Assembly (NCBI GenBank): GCA_001600455.1
Contig: BCKC01000001.1
Span: forward strand, 5,606,441-5,670,440
DNA length: 64,000 nucleotides
DNA from: Endocalyx cinctus
Lineage: Eukaryota > Ascomycota > Sordariomycetes > Amphisphaeriales > Apiosporaceae
Direction of reading: 5' to 3'
Shown here: piece by piece, positions 10,187-21,700 of the stretch
Layout: each line of letters begins with the position of its first letter
How positions within the stretch are numbered: the stretch's first letter is position 1
Program-made: the position numbers and the translations under genes
Notes under the pieces: generated by a model
What the model was told of the DNA's origin: nothing
The model's database searches: none
What the model saw: the letters and a program-made list of their open reading frames with translations, nothing else

Positions 10187-11779
10187 CTAAGCCATCTGAA
10201 GTTCACGTTGAACCTTTCCGATCTCGGCTAAGAAGCTCTTAGCGTTTATCTGGCTCATCTGTGGAGTGGATGAAGTTAGCTAACCATCATTACCGTGCGG
10301 AATGATATGGACCACAGTAGTGTGATAACAATAACAGGTCTCACAAAAATATTAGCTAGGTGAAAGTTGGATTGGATAAGCGTACCTTCATCTGAATGCT
10401 AACGGCTCCCTCATCTTCGATAGCTGTGAAAAGGACAAAGGTCGCCTTCACGTTCGATTTCTCTTGAAACTTCATGGCTGGGATGATGGCCGTGTTTAGA
10501 ATAAGGCGATGGGTTGAGTCCTGGCGCATAATTAGACGGACAACTTTGCTCTCTGCATCTGCGAGAGAGGATGCTTCAAAGCTATCGGGAATGATTCTTC
10601 CCTTCGCATCAGTTGCGACACATGATGTAGGAACATTGATCTTCAAATTGCCGGCGCCCCTCTCTTTCCAAGAACTAGTAGCTTTGTCTAGGTGATATAT
10701 TTTCGCGCGTACTTGCAGCAAGGTAGCTTCGCCGGCTTCTCCATCATCCACATCAACTACATAGATAGCGTTAGTTTCTGACCTACAAATACGTATTTCT
10801 TACGTATCTTACCTCGCTGGAGCTTAGTCTTTTTCTTATCGTCCGGTTCTACGGATTTTTCATCATCGGCAGCCTTCTCCTCGGATTGTTCATCCTTGTC
10901 CTTCTCGTTGTCGGATGTTGGTTCATCGTCATCATCTTCGTTGTCGTTTTCTTCGTCGCTTACGGGGGCGCCAAACGGCTTAGCTGGTTTGCTACTCTTA
11001 AAAGTCTGATCAGGGTTGCCGAACTTGGGCAGCGGCTTTCCCCCAACAGCGCTGCTGAAGCCACCGATGACCCCGCTTCCGAAAGGTTTCGAAGATCCTC
11101 CGACTTGGCCGAAAGGAGATAGAGAGACGCCGTTGGCGAGTGTACCAGTCTTACTAAACGAAGATGTCGAGGTAGATGACGGCGCCGCTCCGAAAATGGA
11201 GGGGGTACCAGAGGGGCTAGCAAAGGAGGAGAGTTGGGTAGCACCGGATTGTAGGAACGGTGATCCTTGCGTAGCAAATCCCGAAAGCCCAGAACTCAAA
11301 AAAGCCGAGCTAGAGGTAGTCTTATCTTCTTTCTTGGAAGTTGTGTCAAGTTTAGCGCCTTTCGCGTTCTCTTTGGCGGCATCGTCTGTCTTAGTTTCGC
11401 TAGAAATATCACGAGCACGCTTTTTTTCCGGTTCAGATCGATCGGTGGCGATCGGGGAGATATCATCATTCATATCCTGAGAAGCGCTTCTGGACTCGTC
11501 AACCTCCTCGCGCATGCGCTTCTTCTTGGGCGAGGATACTTGTTCTATCAATTCATCTCCTTGTGTTTTGGAGGATTCACAGTCTGGAGTAGTGCTCTTT
11601 TCGGTCGCGGGGTCGTCGGTCTTGGTCGCCGGAGAGTCAGATTTAGAATCCGACATGCCTTGTGGATTATTTGGTTTGTTAGATATAGTAGTTTGTCGTA
11701 ATTCTTTCCTCGCGGCCGCGGTGTCTGGATCTTCTGACGCTATCTGATCTGGAGTCGGACTGCGTTTGTTGGTAGACAT
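10187..11779 (-). CDS. yrb2: Ran-binding protein, Yrb2/RanBP3-like nucleoporin-type, 3 exons, 469 aa
   Basis: Nuclear Ran-GTP-binding cofactor, likely assisting Crm1-dependent export as Yrb2/RanBP3 does. Exons are 11779-10813, 10756-10386 and 10258-10187; 1410 nt, in frame. The N-terminus carries the ARKELRQTTIS motif typical of Yrb2-type proteins, followed by a long charged region. FG-type repeats follow (SIFGAAP, PFGQVGG, PFGSG, PFGAP), then an acidic stretch of Asp/Glu before the Ran-binding domain. That domain spans about residues 322-446 and contains LLQVRAKIYHLD and WKERGAGNLKINV. The intron joining QR to VDVDDGE removes a false stop. The last exon encodes a short helix (SFLAEIGKVQREL) and ends at TAG. 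Coding-like sequence continues in frame after that stop (separate entry), so the true C-terminus is uncertain. Confidence 0.88.
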
Positions 11780-13526
11780 GGAGTATGAAGTAAGAAAAAT
11801 AATCTAAATCGATTAAATGGAATATAGAAGAAATGTATGATAATCAGCTATGGAGTAAACAGACGTATCAAGTTTGGAGAAGAGTACGAATAAAGTCAAC
11901 GTTCAGCGAAGAATGACTTATTAAAACGGTACAGGTAAAATGTTTAACAATTATTCGAGGTGGAGGTGGAGACGAAAACTGCCCGAAATAAGTGTTGGTT
12001 TACTATTTATTATGGAACTGACTTAAGCAAGTGCTGAAATGGTAGGTGAAGAGAATGTAAGAGGAAAGAAAAGAAGACGAAGACGACTTGAAGAGAGGAA
12101 TCTGAAAATATAACAGATTATTTTAAGAAAGGTACAATGAGAGAAAATTTGATTATACCAATTTCTATAGATAGGATATGTACTCTCTGCAGATATGTGA
12201 TATGTGCACTAAGCTCAGTATTAAATGTACAAGTAGGCCAGTAGACGGGTAGGCAGTAGGGTAAATCATCACAGAATAAAGGTGATGCCTTATATGTACA
12301 GACGGGTATTCCATTAGGATGGACAACTCAGACAGTGGGAGAAAAAAAAAAAAAAAAGATATTAAGATAATAAAAGTGCATACTAACCAATCAAAATTTC
12401 TCATTACTTTAATTTTATCTACTAGGGTATATATATGATATTAGATATGTGTAAGTATTAGGCCTGACTTGCTGACTTGTAAAATAATGGATATGGATAG
12501 CTATGTGTATGCGTAACTAAATAGTACACATCTCAATAATTAAAATATCACCAAAAGGAAAGTTTCAATATCATGATTTGGATTCGAATACATATATATA
12601 TATATATATATATCCATGGATGGATGTACATTGTTCTTGAAACAATCTCTTGGTTTGTTTGCTACTATAATAGTACCTAGGACCTAGGCAGTTAGGTACC
12701 TAGGCAGCCCATACAGTAAGTACGTAGGTACTTAATGATATCTATCAGTAGTGATTTCTCCACTATTTATAGACCATACCGCCTCTGCGCCTGTTACCAA
12801 TTCTCCGTCCAGCCTTAAATTGTATAATTTATACTGAATTTAGTTAGTTTAGGTCTATCCTGACTGCCTGACTTTTAATCTTTATCAATTACATAGCTGC
12901 ATAGATGATCTGATAAAACAATTCTAACTTCGTCCCTGCCTATTTACCAATTTAGTACTCCGTACATATATGTATGCAGTATGCATATCTATATCTAACC
13001 TGCTGCAAGCCCTGGCTCTGGTTCTGGCTGGTATGTACGGGTACCTACCTAGGTAGGTATATTTACTGTAACTTTTAGGTAGAAAAATACCTAATGACAA
13101 CTGGAATTTACGGTATACGTTTTCTCTTCAAAACACCATCAACTTTGACTCACTTTCCAACCTCACCCTCCAAGTATTCTTTTTTGTTTTTTTCCGAGGA
13201 AAAAAAAATTATGGTCGTCTTATCTGACATAAAGGCTGGAAAATTGCCAAACCGACGATTCTTAGGGTTGATGCCGTACATTAGTATAACAAAGAAGAAT
13301 TTGCTTTATATACGCATTGACTGTGAAAGAACATACGGTAATCAGCACTAAAAAAGGTCAAGATATATAGATATTGTACGATAAGAAATGTTAGAGGGCT
13401 GCTTGGCAGAAAAGTCGTATAGAACCCTTGAGTAAGAACCCAAGGTAAAAAAAGAAGAAAAAAAAACTAAGACACTAAGATCATATTTCGTGCTGAGAAG
13501 GAAATCAAAGATAAGAGATGACAACG
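11780..13526. other. AT-rich intergenic DNA with CCTAGG-type repeats and a TA microsatellite
   Basis: The stretch holds the yrb2 promoter side and the nitrate reductase 3' side. It contains a TA dinucleotide run (12592-12612), dense CCTAGG/GGTACC-like palindromic words at 12675-12730 and 13039-13065, and one TACTCCGTA word at 12956-12964. No gene is supported. Confidence 0.6.
12592..12612. repeat. (AT)n microsatellite
   Basis: A 21-bp uninterrupted AT dinucleotide run, followed at once by CCATGGATGGATGTA. That trailing word occurs again at about 51898-51912. Confidence 0.9.
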
Positions 13527-16294
13527 CTAGAAAGTAACCATATCATCATCTTTCCAGCCAATACCCCCAAGCATCGCATGGACTGAGGCAGAAAAGTCCT
13601 CCGACCCGCAGATAAGCACCAGCCCCTGACCATCAGATCCAGACCCCCCAATCTCCCTCTGAAAAAACTCTTTACTAAACGCGTCTGTTAGGCCCGTCCA
13701 CCCCGGGCCAGGTCGACTAAGGACATATAATAAGCGACACCTATCCTTATTCACCCGCTCCAAGGTATCGAGTTCTTCCTTCAAGAGGATATCTTCCTCG
13801 GACGTATTCTTATCGACGACGAGGCATTTCGTCTCGTCTTCGGGATCCGTCAGGATAGCCTGCAACACCTGAAATATCGGTGTGATGCACGACCCGGCGC
13901 ATATCATGACGAACCTGCTCACGCGTCTCCGGCGGCTGCCGACGGCGCAGAGGCCTCGCCCAAGGTACTCGAACCGGCCGAAGGGGCCCCTGAAGTCGAC
14001 GAAGTGTCCCCGGGGCAGCGCGTCCAGAGCCTGGGTCATGCGACCGCCCTTCGCCGCCGGCGTGTCCCGGTAGATCTTGACGAGCACCTCGATCTTCCCC
14101 CTCTCGAGCCGCGGCGAGATCGGCGTGTACGGCCGGATGACGGCCTCCCGCGTCGCCGGGTCGCGCAGCCGGATCATCAGGTGGTGCCCGATCGGGACGC
14201 CCGCGATCTGGTCCGCGTGCTCCAGCCGGAACGTGAAGATCTTGCTGTCCCGGGAGACTTGTCGCTTCTCGACGAGGATCGCCTTCCCCCATACCTTGGA
14301 CTGGAGGAACGTTTCTCGGGGTGCGGCGGCGGCTGCCGGTTCGGAAGACGCGGTGGTGGACTCGCCGCCTGAGGCCAGTTCGCGGATGCCGGCTTCGTCG
14401 AGAGAGCCGATGTGGTAATTTATAAGCATAGCCTTTGCGTTCTCGCTGTCTGTATTCATATATTTCGGTCAGCAACAATTCTCGAGTCCATTCTTATGGG
14501 TTTTTTTCTGGTTTAAAGATGATTTTAGAGAGACTTACGAATTGCGAAGAATTCCTCAGTTGCGTCTTGTCCTGCCGACCCGAAGATGGATGTCGCGCCG
14601 CCGGGATGGTCGTCCAGATATGTAGTACAGTCATATACATGACCGTTAACAACAAACCATGGTTCAACCTCTCCATCATGCTTTCTTAGTTCCTCAATGC
14701 TGATTTTCCGTTTTGACGCTTCTTCGTTAGCAATAGGTATTTCTTTTGCCGGCTCCAAAACAGTTGTCTCTTCTTTATCCGACGTGGTCATCTCGCCCCA
14801 GAACCCATTTGCTATATTCCCTCCCGCTTTCTTGGTCCTTTCCATCCATCCCCCGGGTATCAAAGCGGGTTGAACGGGGTGTTCGAATCGCAGCATGTCG
14901 TTTTCCTTATGTATAACAATGCGATACCAGGGGTTGTTCATCATACCCAATACGCTCCAATACATATCACGCGGCTGAACCATCATGGCTTCATCCATAG
15001 CTCGGACTATAACGTCGTCAGATGATCCCAACTGCGAGAGAGGTATATCCAGGTTCCAAAAGCACCAGCAGAAGCAGTCTTCTCTCCAGAACATATCTAG
15101 TTTTCCTCCGTATAACTGTTCTCCTTCAGGCACGAGGCGGTACAGGTCTTCAGGATAAGATATGTTAGCAAGCATCCACGTTTTCCCTTTATCTAATGTG
15201 ATCTCGATCCTAGTAACCCTCTTGCCGCCACCTGCATAAGCGTAGCCGCGAATATTATACGTATTCGTGGCTGCATTTATATCTACTCTTTCATCGTGGG
15301 CTGGATAGCATGTTGCACTGTTCGTGTTAAGATCGTATATCGCGTAACGTTCGTCTTTCCACGTATCCGGCAAATTTGCGCTCATCTCGGGATCGATCAT
15401 GGTAGGTAGGACCCGATTATCGAAGATGTGGTACCAATTATCGCTGGGCTTTTCCGTCACAATGATCCTCCTCAGCCATTTCACGCTCCGTCCACCAATT
15501 TGACCCGGTATAACGATGCGAAGTGGTTTCCCGTGGTCTGGAGTAAGGGCTTCCCCGTTCATCTTGTACGCGACCATCATTCCTCGATTAGCGTCCATAG
15601 CCCAGTTCAGCTTGACGGATGTCTCGTAGAAACCATTAGGAAGTTCATCAGCTCCTTCAAAGCAGACATATCTCGCTTTCCGCCTCGGCCTTGCGGCATT
15701 CAGGAGGTCGCCAAGAACCACGCCCGTCCACAGCGCCGTCGACACGCCAGCTGCTCCCCAAGAAAATCCTTTGGTCTTTCTGACGATATTCTGCTCTTTC
15801 CGCCGATTCCCAGCGCACACGAGAGTAATGGGGTATGTCACTTGTTCGTAATCCTGTATGAGTTGTCGCAGATTTAGTTTGAGAGGATTATTTACCATAC
15901 CCTCGACCGTAAACTCCCAGTCCATTACCTCGGCATCCTCAACCTTGGGAACCAGACCATGGTTACGAACGTAATGGAGATCTTTGGAGGTTAAGAAGCC
16001 TTCATTGTAGAGTTCGCTCAAAGGGGCCTCCACGTTGAAAGGATGGATCCCAGTAAGCCGAATCAAGCGAGGATCCCTTACGACATGGCTGTCTGGGGTT
16101 TTGAGGTCTTCTGGGAGCACCTTATTATCAGGTCTACAGCTAGGCGGCAATGGATACCGGTATGAGCCCGCAGATTTCTCTGTGTTGGTAACTTCCGAGT
16201 TTCTTCTTGATGTAGCCGGACTTGGGGGCAGTTTTGTTTTCTGTTTTAAGTGAATCTCTTTGAGAGAACCTGTTGCGAGACTCAAAGATGTCAT
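13527..16294 (-). CDS. niaD: Nitrate reductase [NAD(P)H], 2 exons, 892 aa
   Basis: Reduces nitrate to nitrite in the cytosol, the first step of nitrate assimilation. Exons are 16294-14539 and 14449-13527; 2679 nt, in frame. Domain order is standard: molybdopterin domain (Mo-ligand Cys160 in VCAGNRRKEQN), dimerisation domain, cytochrome b5 (axial His563 in HPGG and His586), FAD domain (RPYTP at 691-695) and NAD(P)H domain. The single intron splits the codon of His586 (C|AC), the second heme ligand. The reductase end is odd: the G-x-G-x-x-P loop reads CAGSCITP (769-776), with Cys where Gly is expected, and the usual CGP reads CGS (866-868). Three AreA/NIT2-type AGATAA words lie within 500 bp upstream. 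No nitrite reductase or transporter gene is adjacent. Identity is certain; full activity is not. Confidence 0.95.
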
Positions 16295-16389
16295 TTTTAT
16301 GTTTCAGTGCGTGGTATTATTGTAGAAAATAGAAGACGAGATTCGACGCTAACGCTTTTGACAATGAAATTAAAGAGATACTAAAGAAG

Positions 16390-16395
16390 TTATCT
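16390..16395 (-). promoter_or_regulatory. Candidate AreA/NIT2 GATA site upstream of niaD
   Basis: AGATAA on the minus strand, about 100 bp upstream of the nitrate reductase ATG. It matches HGATAR, the consensus of fungal nitrogen GATA activators. Short words like this are common, so function is inferred from position. Confidence 0.4.
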
Positions 16396-16591
16396 CAAAG
16401 CAAAAATGAGTATCATTTTGACAAAATTGCGAAACATTGACTCAGAAAGAGGAGATGCAACCCGAGGTATAACACATAAGAAATGCCAACAAAACACCAA
16501 ACCAGGATACCGAGGTGAGTGGTCTAGAATAAAAGTGAAAGGTATCATCTCCAGCGATTTTCATCATGCCAGGTCAGCTGGCAATAGCAAA

Positions 16592-16597
16592 TTATCT
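16592..16597 (-). promoter_or_regulatory. Candidate AreA/NIT2 GATA site upstream of niaD
   Basis: A second AGATAA, about 300 bp upstream of the ATG. A plus-strand GATAAG at 16601 sits next to it, forming a close GATA pair of the kind nitrogen GATA factors favour. Confidence 0.4.
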
Positions 16598-16775
16598 GAG
16601 GATAAGATGTTTCGATCCACATCGAATGTCAGCATCTCCGCGCGCGTCGGACGCGGCGTATAAAAACCTCACCGATTCTTTTCTCAGGGCCGAGTAAGAA
16701 CGTGGGACGCGAGGGGGATGGCCCGGGGCTATAATGCATTGGTCTCTTTTATGCACGAAATCGGCCATACATATT

Positions 16776-16781
16776 TTATCT
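16776..16781 (-). promoter_or_regulatory. Candidate AreA/NIT2 GATA site upstream of niaD
   Basis: A third AGATAA, about 480 bp upstream of the nitrate reductase start. Support is positional only. Confidence 0.3.
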
Positions 16782-16861
16782 TCACGGTCGATCGAAGATG
16801 GGTGGTACTGTGTAACGCTGCTGGAAAGGGAGAAGCGTAACTGGATTATCCCATATTTTCG

Positions 16862-16880
16862 CCCCCCCCCCCCCCCCCCC
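16862..16880. repeat. Poly-C tract, 19 bp
   Basis: An uninterrupted run of 19 C in an otherwise AT-rich promoter region about 570 bp upstream of nitrate reductase. Such tracts are rare here (the other homopolymers are A/T) and are prone to length error. Confidence 0.9.
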
Positions 16881-18747
16881 TTGGGAATAGCCCTGAAATT
16901 CCCAAGCGAGCAAATTACAGCTAGAGAAAGTCTTCCCCGCGGATATATCTAACGCAAGTCGTGGTGGTATTCGTCAGACAAGCTTGGTAAGACCTGACTG
17001 GGTTTCTTGTTACAAGGTTAACGAAGGACCAGGAAATGGACCAAGATAAGCCTAAAATAACGAGGGTTGGCTGGAGATAGGAAAATAAATGTTTGTACGT
17101 AATCTCCGATGGCAAAAGAACACGAAAAAGTATATGTAGGTAGGTGTAATGTAGATGCATATATGTATATAAATATTCAGACTACATCTGTAGGTTACAT
17201 GGTGTACACATAAATACGCAAGGAGGTTCTTGGGTAGGAACTAAACAGGAAGCAACCCATTTGAGAACTTGAAGGGGTTGAGTGAGATGAGGTCTTAGCG
17301 ATAATCAAAATACCGTATATATTACCGTAGATAGTCTCCAAATACTACTACTACAAAAAAAAATAACTAACTAGGTAAGTTGACTTGTATTCTCCAAATA
17401 TGTTGGGAGTGAAAGGGTTGAATTCCTTATTCGAGTAAATGAAAAACAGCCCATGTTTAGTATCACGTATAACTGTTATAACTAGTATGACATTGAACTC
17501 TCTAGTTCTGAATGTGTCTCACATATCCTATCATTTCTGAAAAGTTCAAATCACAATTTACCGTAAGCAAACAAACAAACAACCTTAACAAGTAGAATCA
17601 GAACAGGCTGATAGATCTGACAGGTAAACTGCCCGCAATGATCAATGGAGTTCGATTTAGCATTGGACAGTGCTTATAATATCCATAGATATTTACCTAG
17701 GTAAATCAAATACTTAAGTGCATATCTACCTGATTAAGAAATAGTTGTATTTATGAAGTTATGCTTAAATAAATATAAATAATGTAAAGTACTTAATTTA
17801 GTGCATGCGCATTGAGCCCATTAGCTGTAGTGTCCACTATTCATAGGTCAATTCTTGAAAGAACTTAGCTCTTTAAATGCCCCTCAGCATTAATATTACC
17901 TAGCTAGCAGCCTAGCGGCCTAGGTTAGGTATTTCTTAAGGGCCACCTTCTAGGTAAACCAAGGGTTTTTATCTACCCCTCCAGCCCTCTGCAAGGCTAT
18001 GAATCACCCTGATCTTTAAGTAGCTCCACTAAAACAAACAATGTCTCTTATTGGATAAACTTTCCCTGCCAAACCTCTCACTACATCATTTATACACCGT
18101 AGTAGCCAGTAAACTCTCAGACTCTGTAGTATATAATATTTAGTGCATGTACTTGCTTAACCTTTGACCTACATATATGGACTTAGGTACATCCTCGATC
18201 TTCTACACAATACTCCGTCAAACTCTACAAATTCATAAGTCTTAATTTTCTTCTTTCCTCCTCCATTCTGGTTTTTGTTTTTGCCTGCCTCTCGCTTATT
18301 TTCTCTTTTTTTCCCCCTCGTCTCCTATATTCAAAGAAAACATTATCAAAAAAAAGAAGAAAAAGAAAAGAAAAAGTAGTCGAGAAGATTTTCTTTTGTT
18401 GCTCTTAAAACAATTCGCGATTCAATTTCCTGTACGGTCAGAATAGCACATCTAGACCTACAGAAAGACTCTCTACTACCTAACGAACTTCGACTCAATT
18501 TTTCCATCTCACTTGTGCGACCGACAAACCGAGCCATTTTATCGAATACCATCTTACTCACTGCCTTGGTACCCGAATCCAGGGCAGTATCGTGCACCTT
18601 CTCCGATGCCGATCGAGGTTAATTCGCCGTATCACTTCCATTACTTAGGGCGATTTATCCCTTAGTAACTGGATCTTTTTAAGATCACCGGATGTAGCAA
18701 TTGTCTAAATTTATTTTTCTCTCTTTCTACCGTGGGCTGCGTCCAAA

Positions 18748-21700
18748 ATGGACCGCTCAAGGAAACGTAGGTTTCCTCTTTCGCTATTTTAGACCCTGGA
18801 TTCCAATAAAATTATAATATGTGTATATTAACGATCCCTATGTAGGCGACTTACTTGCGCTTAATCAGCGCGCATGGAATGGAGAATCAGGTATGTTGTC
18901 TAAACGTAAAAGAATTTGCGTGTGATTTATACTAAGTCTAGAATCGGTGATCACCAAATAGACATATTCCCCGTCGGCTCCTCCCTGGATTCCTCTTTGA
19001 AGAAGAATACGGCCTTTATCAAGCGATTGCGTACTGCTGTAACACCCGCGACTCAGAACACATTTTTACAAGAAATCCGAACCCTCAGCCTTCTCAAGTA
19101 CCTTTCCGAAATCATCTCCGCCTGTTATGAGGGACTCTGCAAACTCAAGACTGCCGGAGAGATTGACGCTGCTGTAGAGATCGTTAGTGCGCTGCATCAA
19201 CGTTTTGGCCCTGCCGATTTTACGGAATATTTGGGATGGCTTCTTGGAAAGGGAATGGCGACGCCAGAAAAAAGTCTTCTCAAATCACTCGCCCCAGAAG
19301 TACGTGAAAAAGAGGAAAAGGAACGGCTGGTTCGACAGCGTGCCCTTCTCCGTGTTGTGACCGAGCTCTGGCTTGTAGGCGTTCTACGAACCCTCGACGA
19401 TGTTAAACCGGATGATGCGACCCGTGGAGCCAATGGCAAAAACGCAGAACTCAAAATCAAATCAGCAAGTTCAACCAAAGGAGGTGGTGCGGAGCCATTT
19501 CCTCTCGAAGTTCTTAAAGACCTCCTCGGGCATGATCGAGAGCACGTTAACCTGCCCCTTCTCGTTGTCTTCGTCAAATCTTTCAGCTGGGACGTCCTCG
19601 GCCTAAAAGCTGCGGGATCGGAAGGACGAAAGACTGTCGAAGAAGACGGGGCCACCAAGTCAGCCGACGACAATACCGAACGCAGCGATGGCGCTAACGA
19701 AAATACCGACGACGATCCTCCACTCGCCAGCCCTGAAATGCAAGAACGTTTCAAGAACGTTTTGAAACGCTACTTCGAGGATGTGAAAAATCACCTCGTA
19801 CGAGATCAGAAGAGCATTGTTGCGCAGAAGGGTCGAAACTCGGAGGCTTATGTAAAGTCTGGCGAAGTATTTGAAGATCGCCAGGCCAATTTTGAACGCC
19901 AACTCAAAGCTCAAGAACGACTTGCTAGTAACGCCCAGGTGATCGCCGACGTTATTGGGGCCGAGATGCCGGACTTGAAAGACGCGGCGGATGGATATGC
20001 AGCCACGAATGGCTCCATCGGTCTTGTTAAAACTGGGGAATATCTCAGAGGCCAGAGTGAGGGTGCCGGTATTTGGGAAGATGAAGATGAGCGCCGCTTC
20101 TATGAAAATCTTGTCGATCTCAAGGGCAAAGTCCCGGGAATTCTTCTCGAAGACGGCAAAAAGAAAAAGGTTGATACAGACGAACAGGTTGGAAAGAAGA
20201 TCGACACGGAGTCAGCTTCGGAAGCCAGCAAACCACCTGAAGCAAGCGATGATCAGTCAACCGCCATTGCCAATAAGACGATAGGTGCCCAGGTCGATGT
20301 GCTCTTGACAAGACTTCCAGAACTTACGAGTAAGGATTCTGTTGATGATGTGGCCATCGACTTCTGCTTCTTAAACTCGAAGGCATCTCGAAACCGTCTC
20401 ATTAAGGGATTGACCGAGGTTCCGAAGGGACGTACTGATCTATTGCCCTTCTGGTCACGTCTAGTGGCTACGCTGGGGAGGTACATGCCGGATGTTTCCA
20501 AAGGGGTGGTTGATTATCTGGATGCGGAATTTCGCAGTCTCCAAAGGCGCAAAGAAAAGGACTTCCTTGGACAAGTACGACTGAGTAACATCCGATACCT
20601 TGCCGAGTTGACAAAATTTGGCATTGTACCAGAACACGTCGTATTTCACTGTTTAAAAGTCAGTCTGGATGACTTCTCGAGAATGAACATCGAAATCATA
20701 TGCAACCTTCTTGAGAACTGTGGTAGATATCTTCTTCGCAATGCAGATACTTCCCCTCGGATGGGCACCTTTCTAGAGACTCTTCAGCGCAAGAAATCAG
20801 TACAGCATATCGGCCAGCCAGAACGTATGCTCATTGAGAATGCCATATACTACGTTGACCCCCCTGAGAGAGCTTCTATCCAACAAAAGGAGCGCACGCC
20901 CATGGAGGTATTCATACGCAAGTTAGTGTATGTTGACCTCACAAAGAGGAATTACACGAAGATTCTGAAGCAGATTCGTCGGCTTCATTGGGAAGAACCA
21001 GAGGTAATAATACCTTTCCACCTATGTTATGATTTACTGTTAATACGTCTCCCAGGTGGTAGCAATTCTAGCGAAAGTGTTTTCAAGGCCGGCCAAGGTT
21101 AAGTACGGCAGCATTCACATTCTCGCTATCCTCCTCAGTGCCATCTATCGGTATCATCCAAGATTTGCTGTTGAAGTCATTGATAACGTCATTGAATCGG
21201 TGACTTTCGGGTTGGAGCAGAATGAGTTCAAGTTCAACCAGAGACGCATCGCGGAAGTCAAGTATCTGGCTGAATTATACAACTACCGCATGCTCGAACA
21301 CCCGGTCATCTTCGAGATCATGTACAAGGTTATGACGTACGGGCATGGTAAGGTTCTCGCCATATATTCATTGAGCCTTTCAACTAACTAGTTTTAGGTG
21401 GTGTACCCTTGCCTGGCCGACTCAATCCGTTTGACATGCCAGATGACTACTTCCGAATTCGCCTCGCGGCTACTATGCTAGAAACATGTGGCATGTACTT
21501 CAATAGAGGTGCCGCGGGTAAAAAGCTTGACTACTTCCTTTCTTTCCTGCAGGTAAGTACAAAATACAACTGCCCGTCGTCATTCTATCTAATATTTTAA
21601 AGTACTATATATTCACGAAACAACCACTCCCCATGGATATTGAATTCATCGTCCAAGATACGTTCTCACAGACAAGACCACAATGGAAATTAGCCACCAC

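Larger units (their letters stand above)
16295..18747. other. Divergent intergenic region between niaD and upf2
   Basis: The 2.45-kb region holds promoters for nitrate reductase (leftward) and UPF2 (rightward). The left part carries the GATA words and the poly-C tract. The middle is AT-rich with CCTAGG-like words (17694-17702, 17898-17955). The right end is CT-rich (18240-18345), as often seen just upstream of fungal starts. No gene is supported. Confidence 0.55.

Noticed and set aside
14004..14418. Plus-strand ORFs inside the nitrate reductase FAD region
   Set aside because: Arg/Pro-rich shadows of a GC-rich exon; the minus strand carries the FAD and NAD(P)H motifs.
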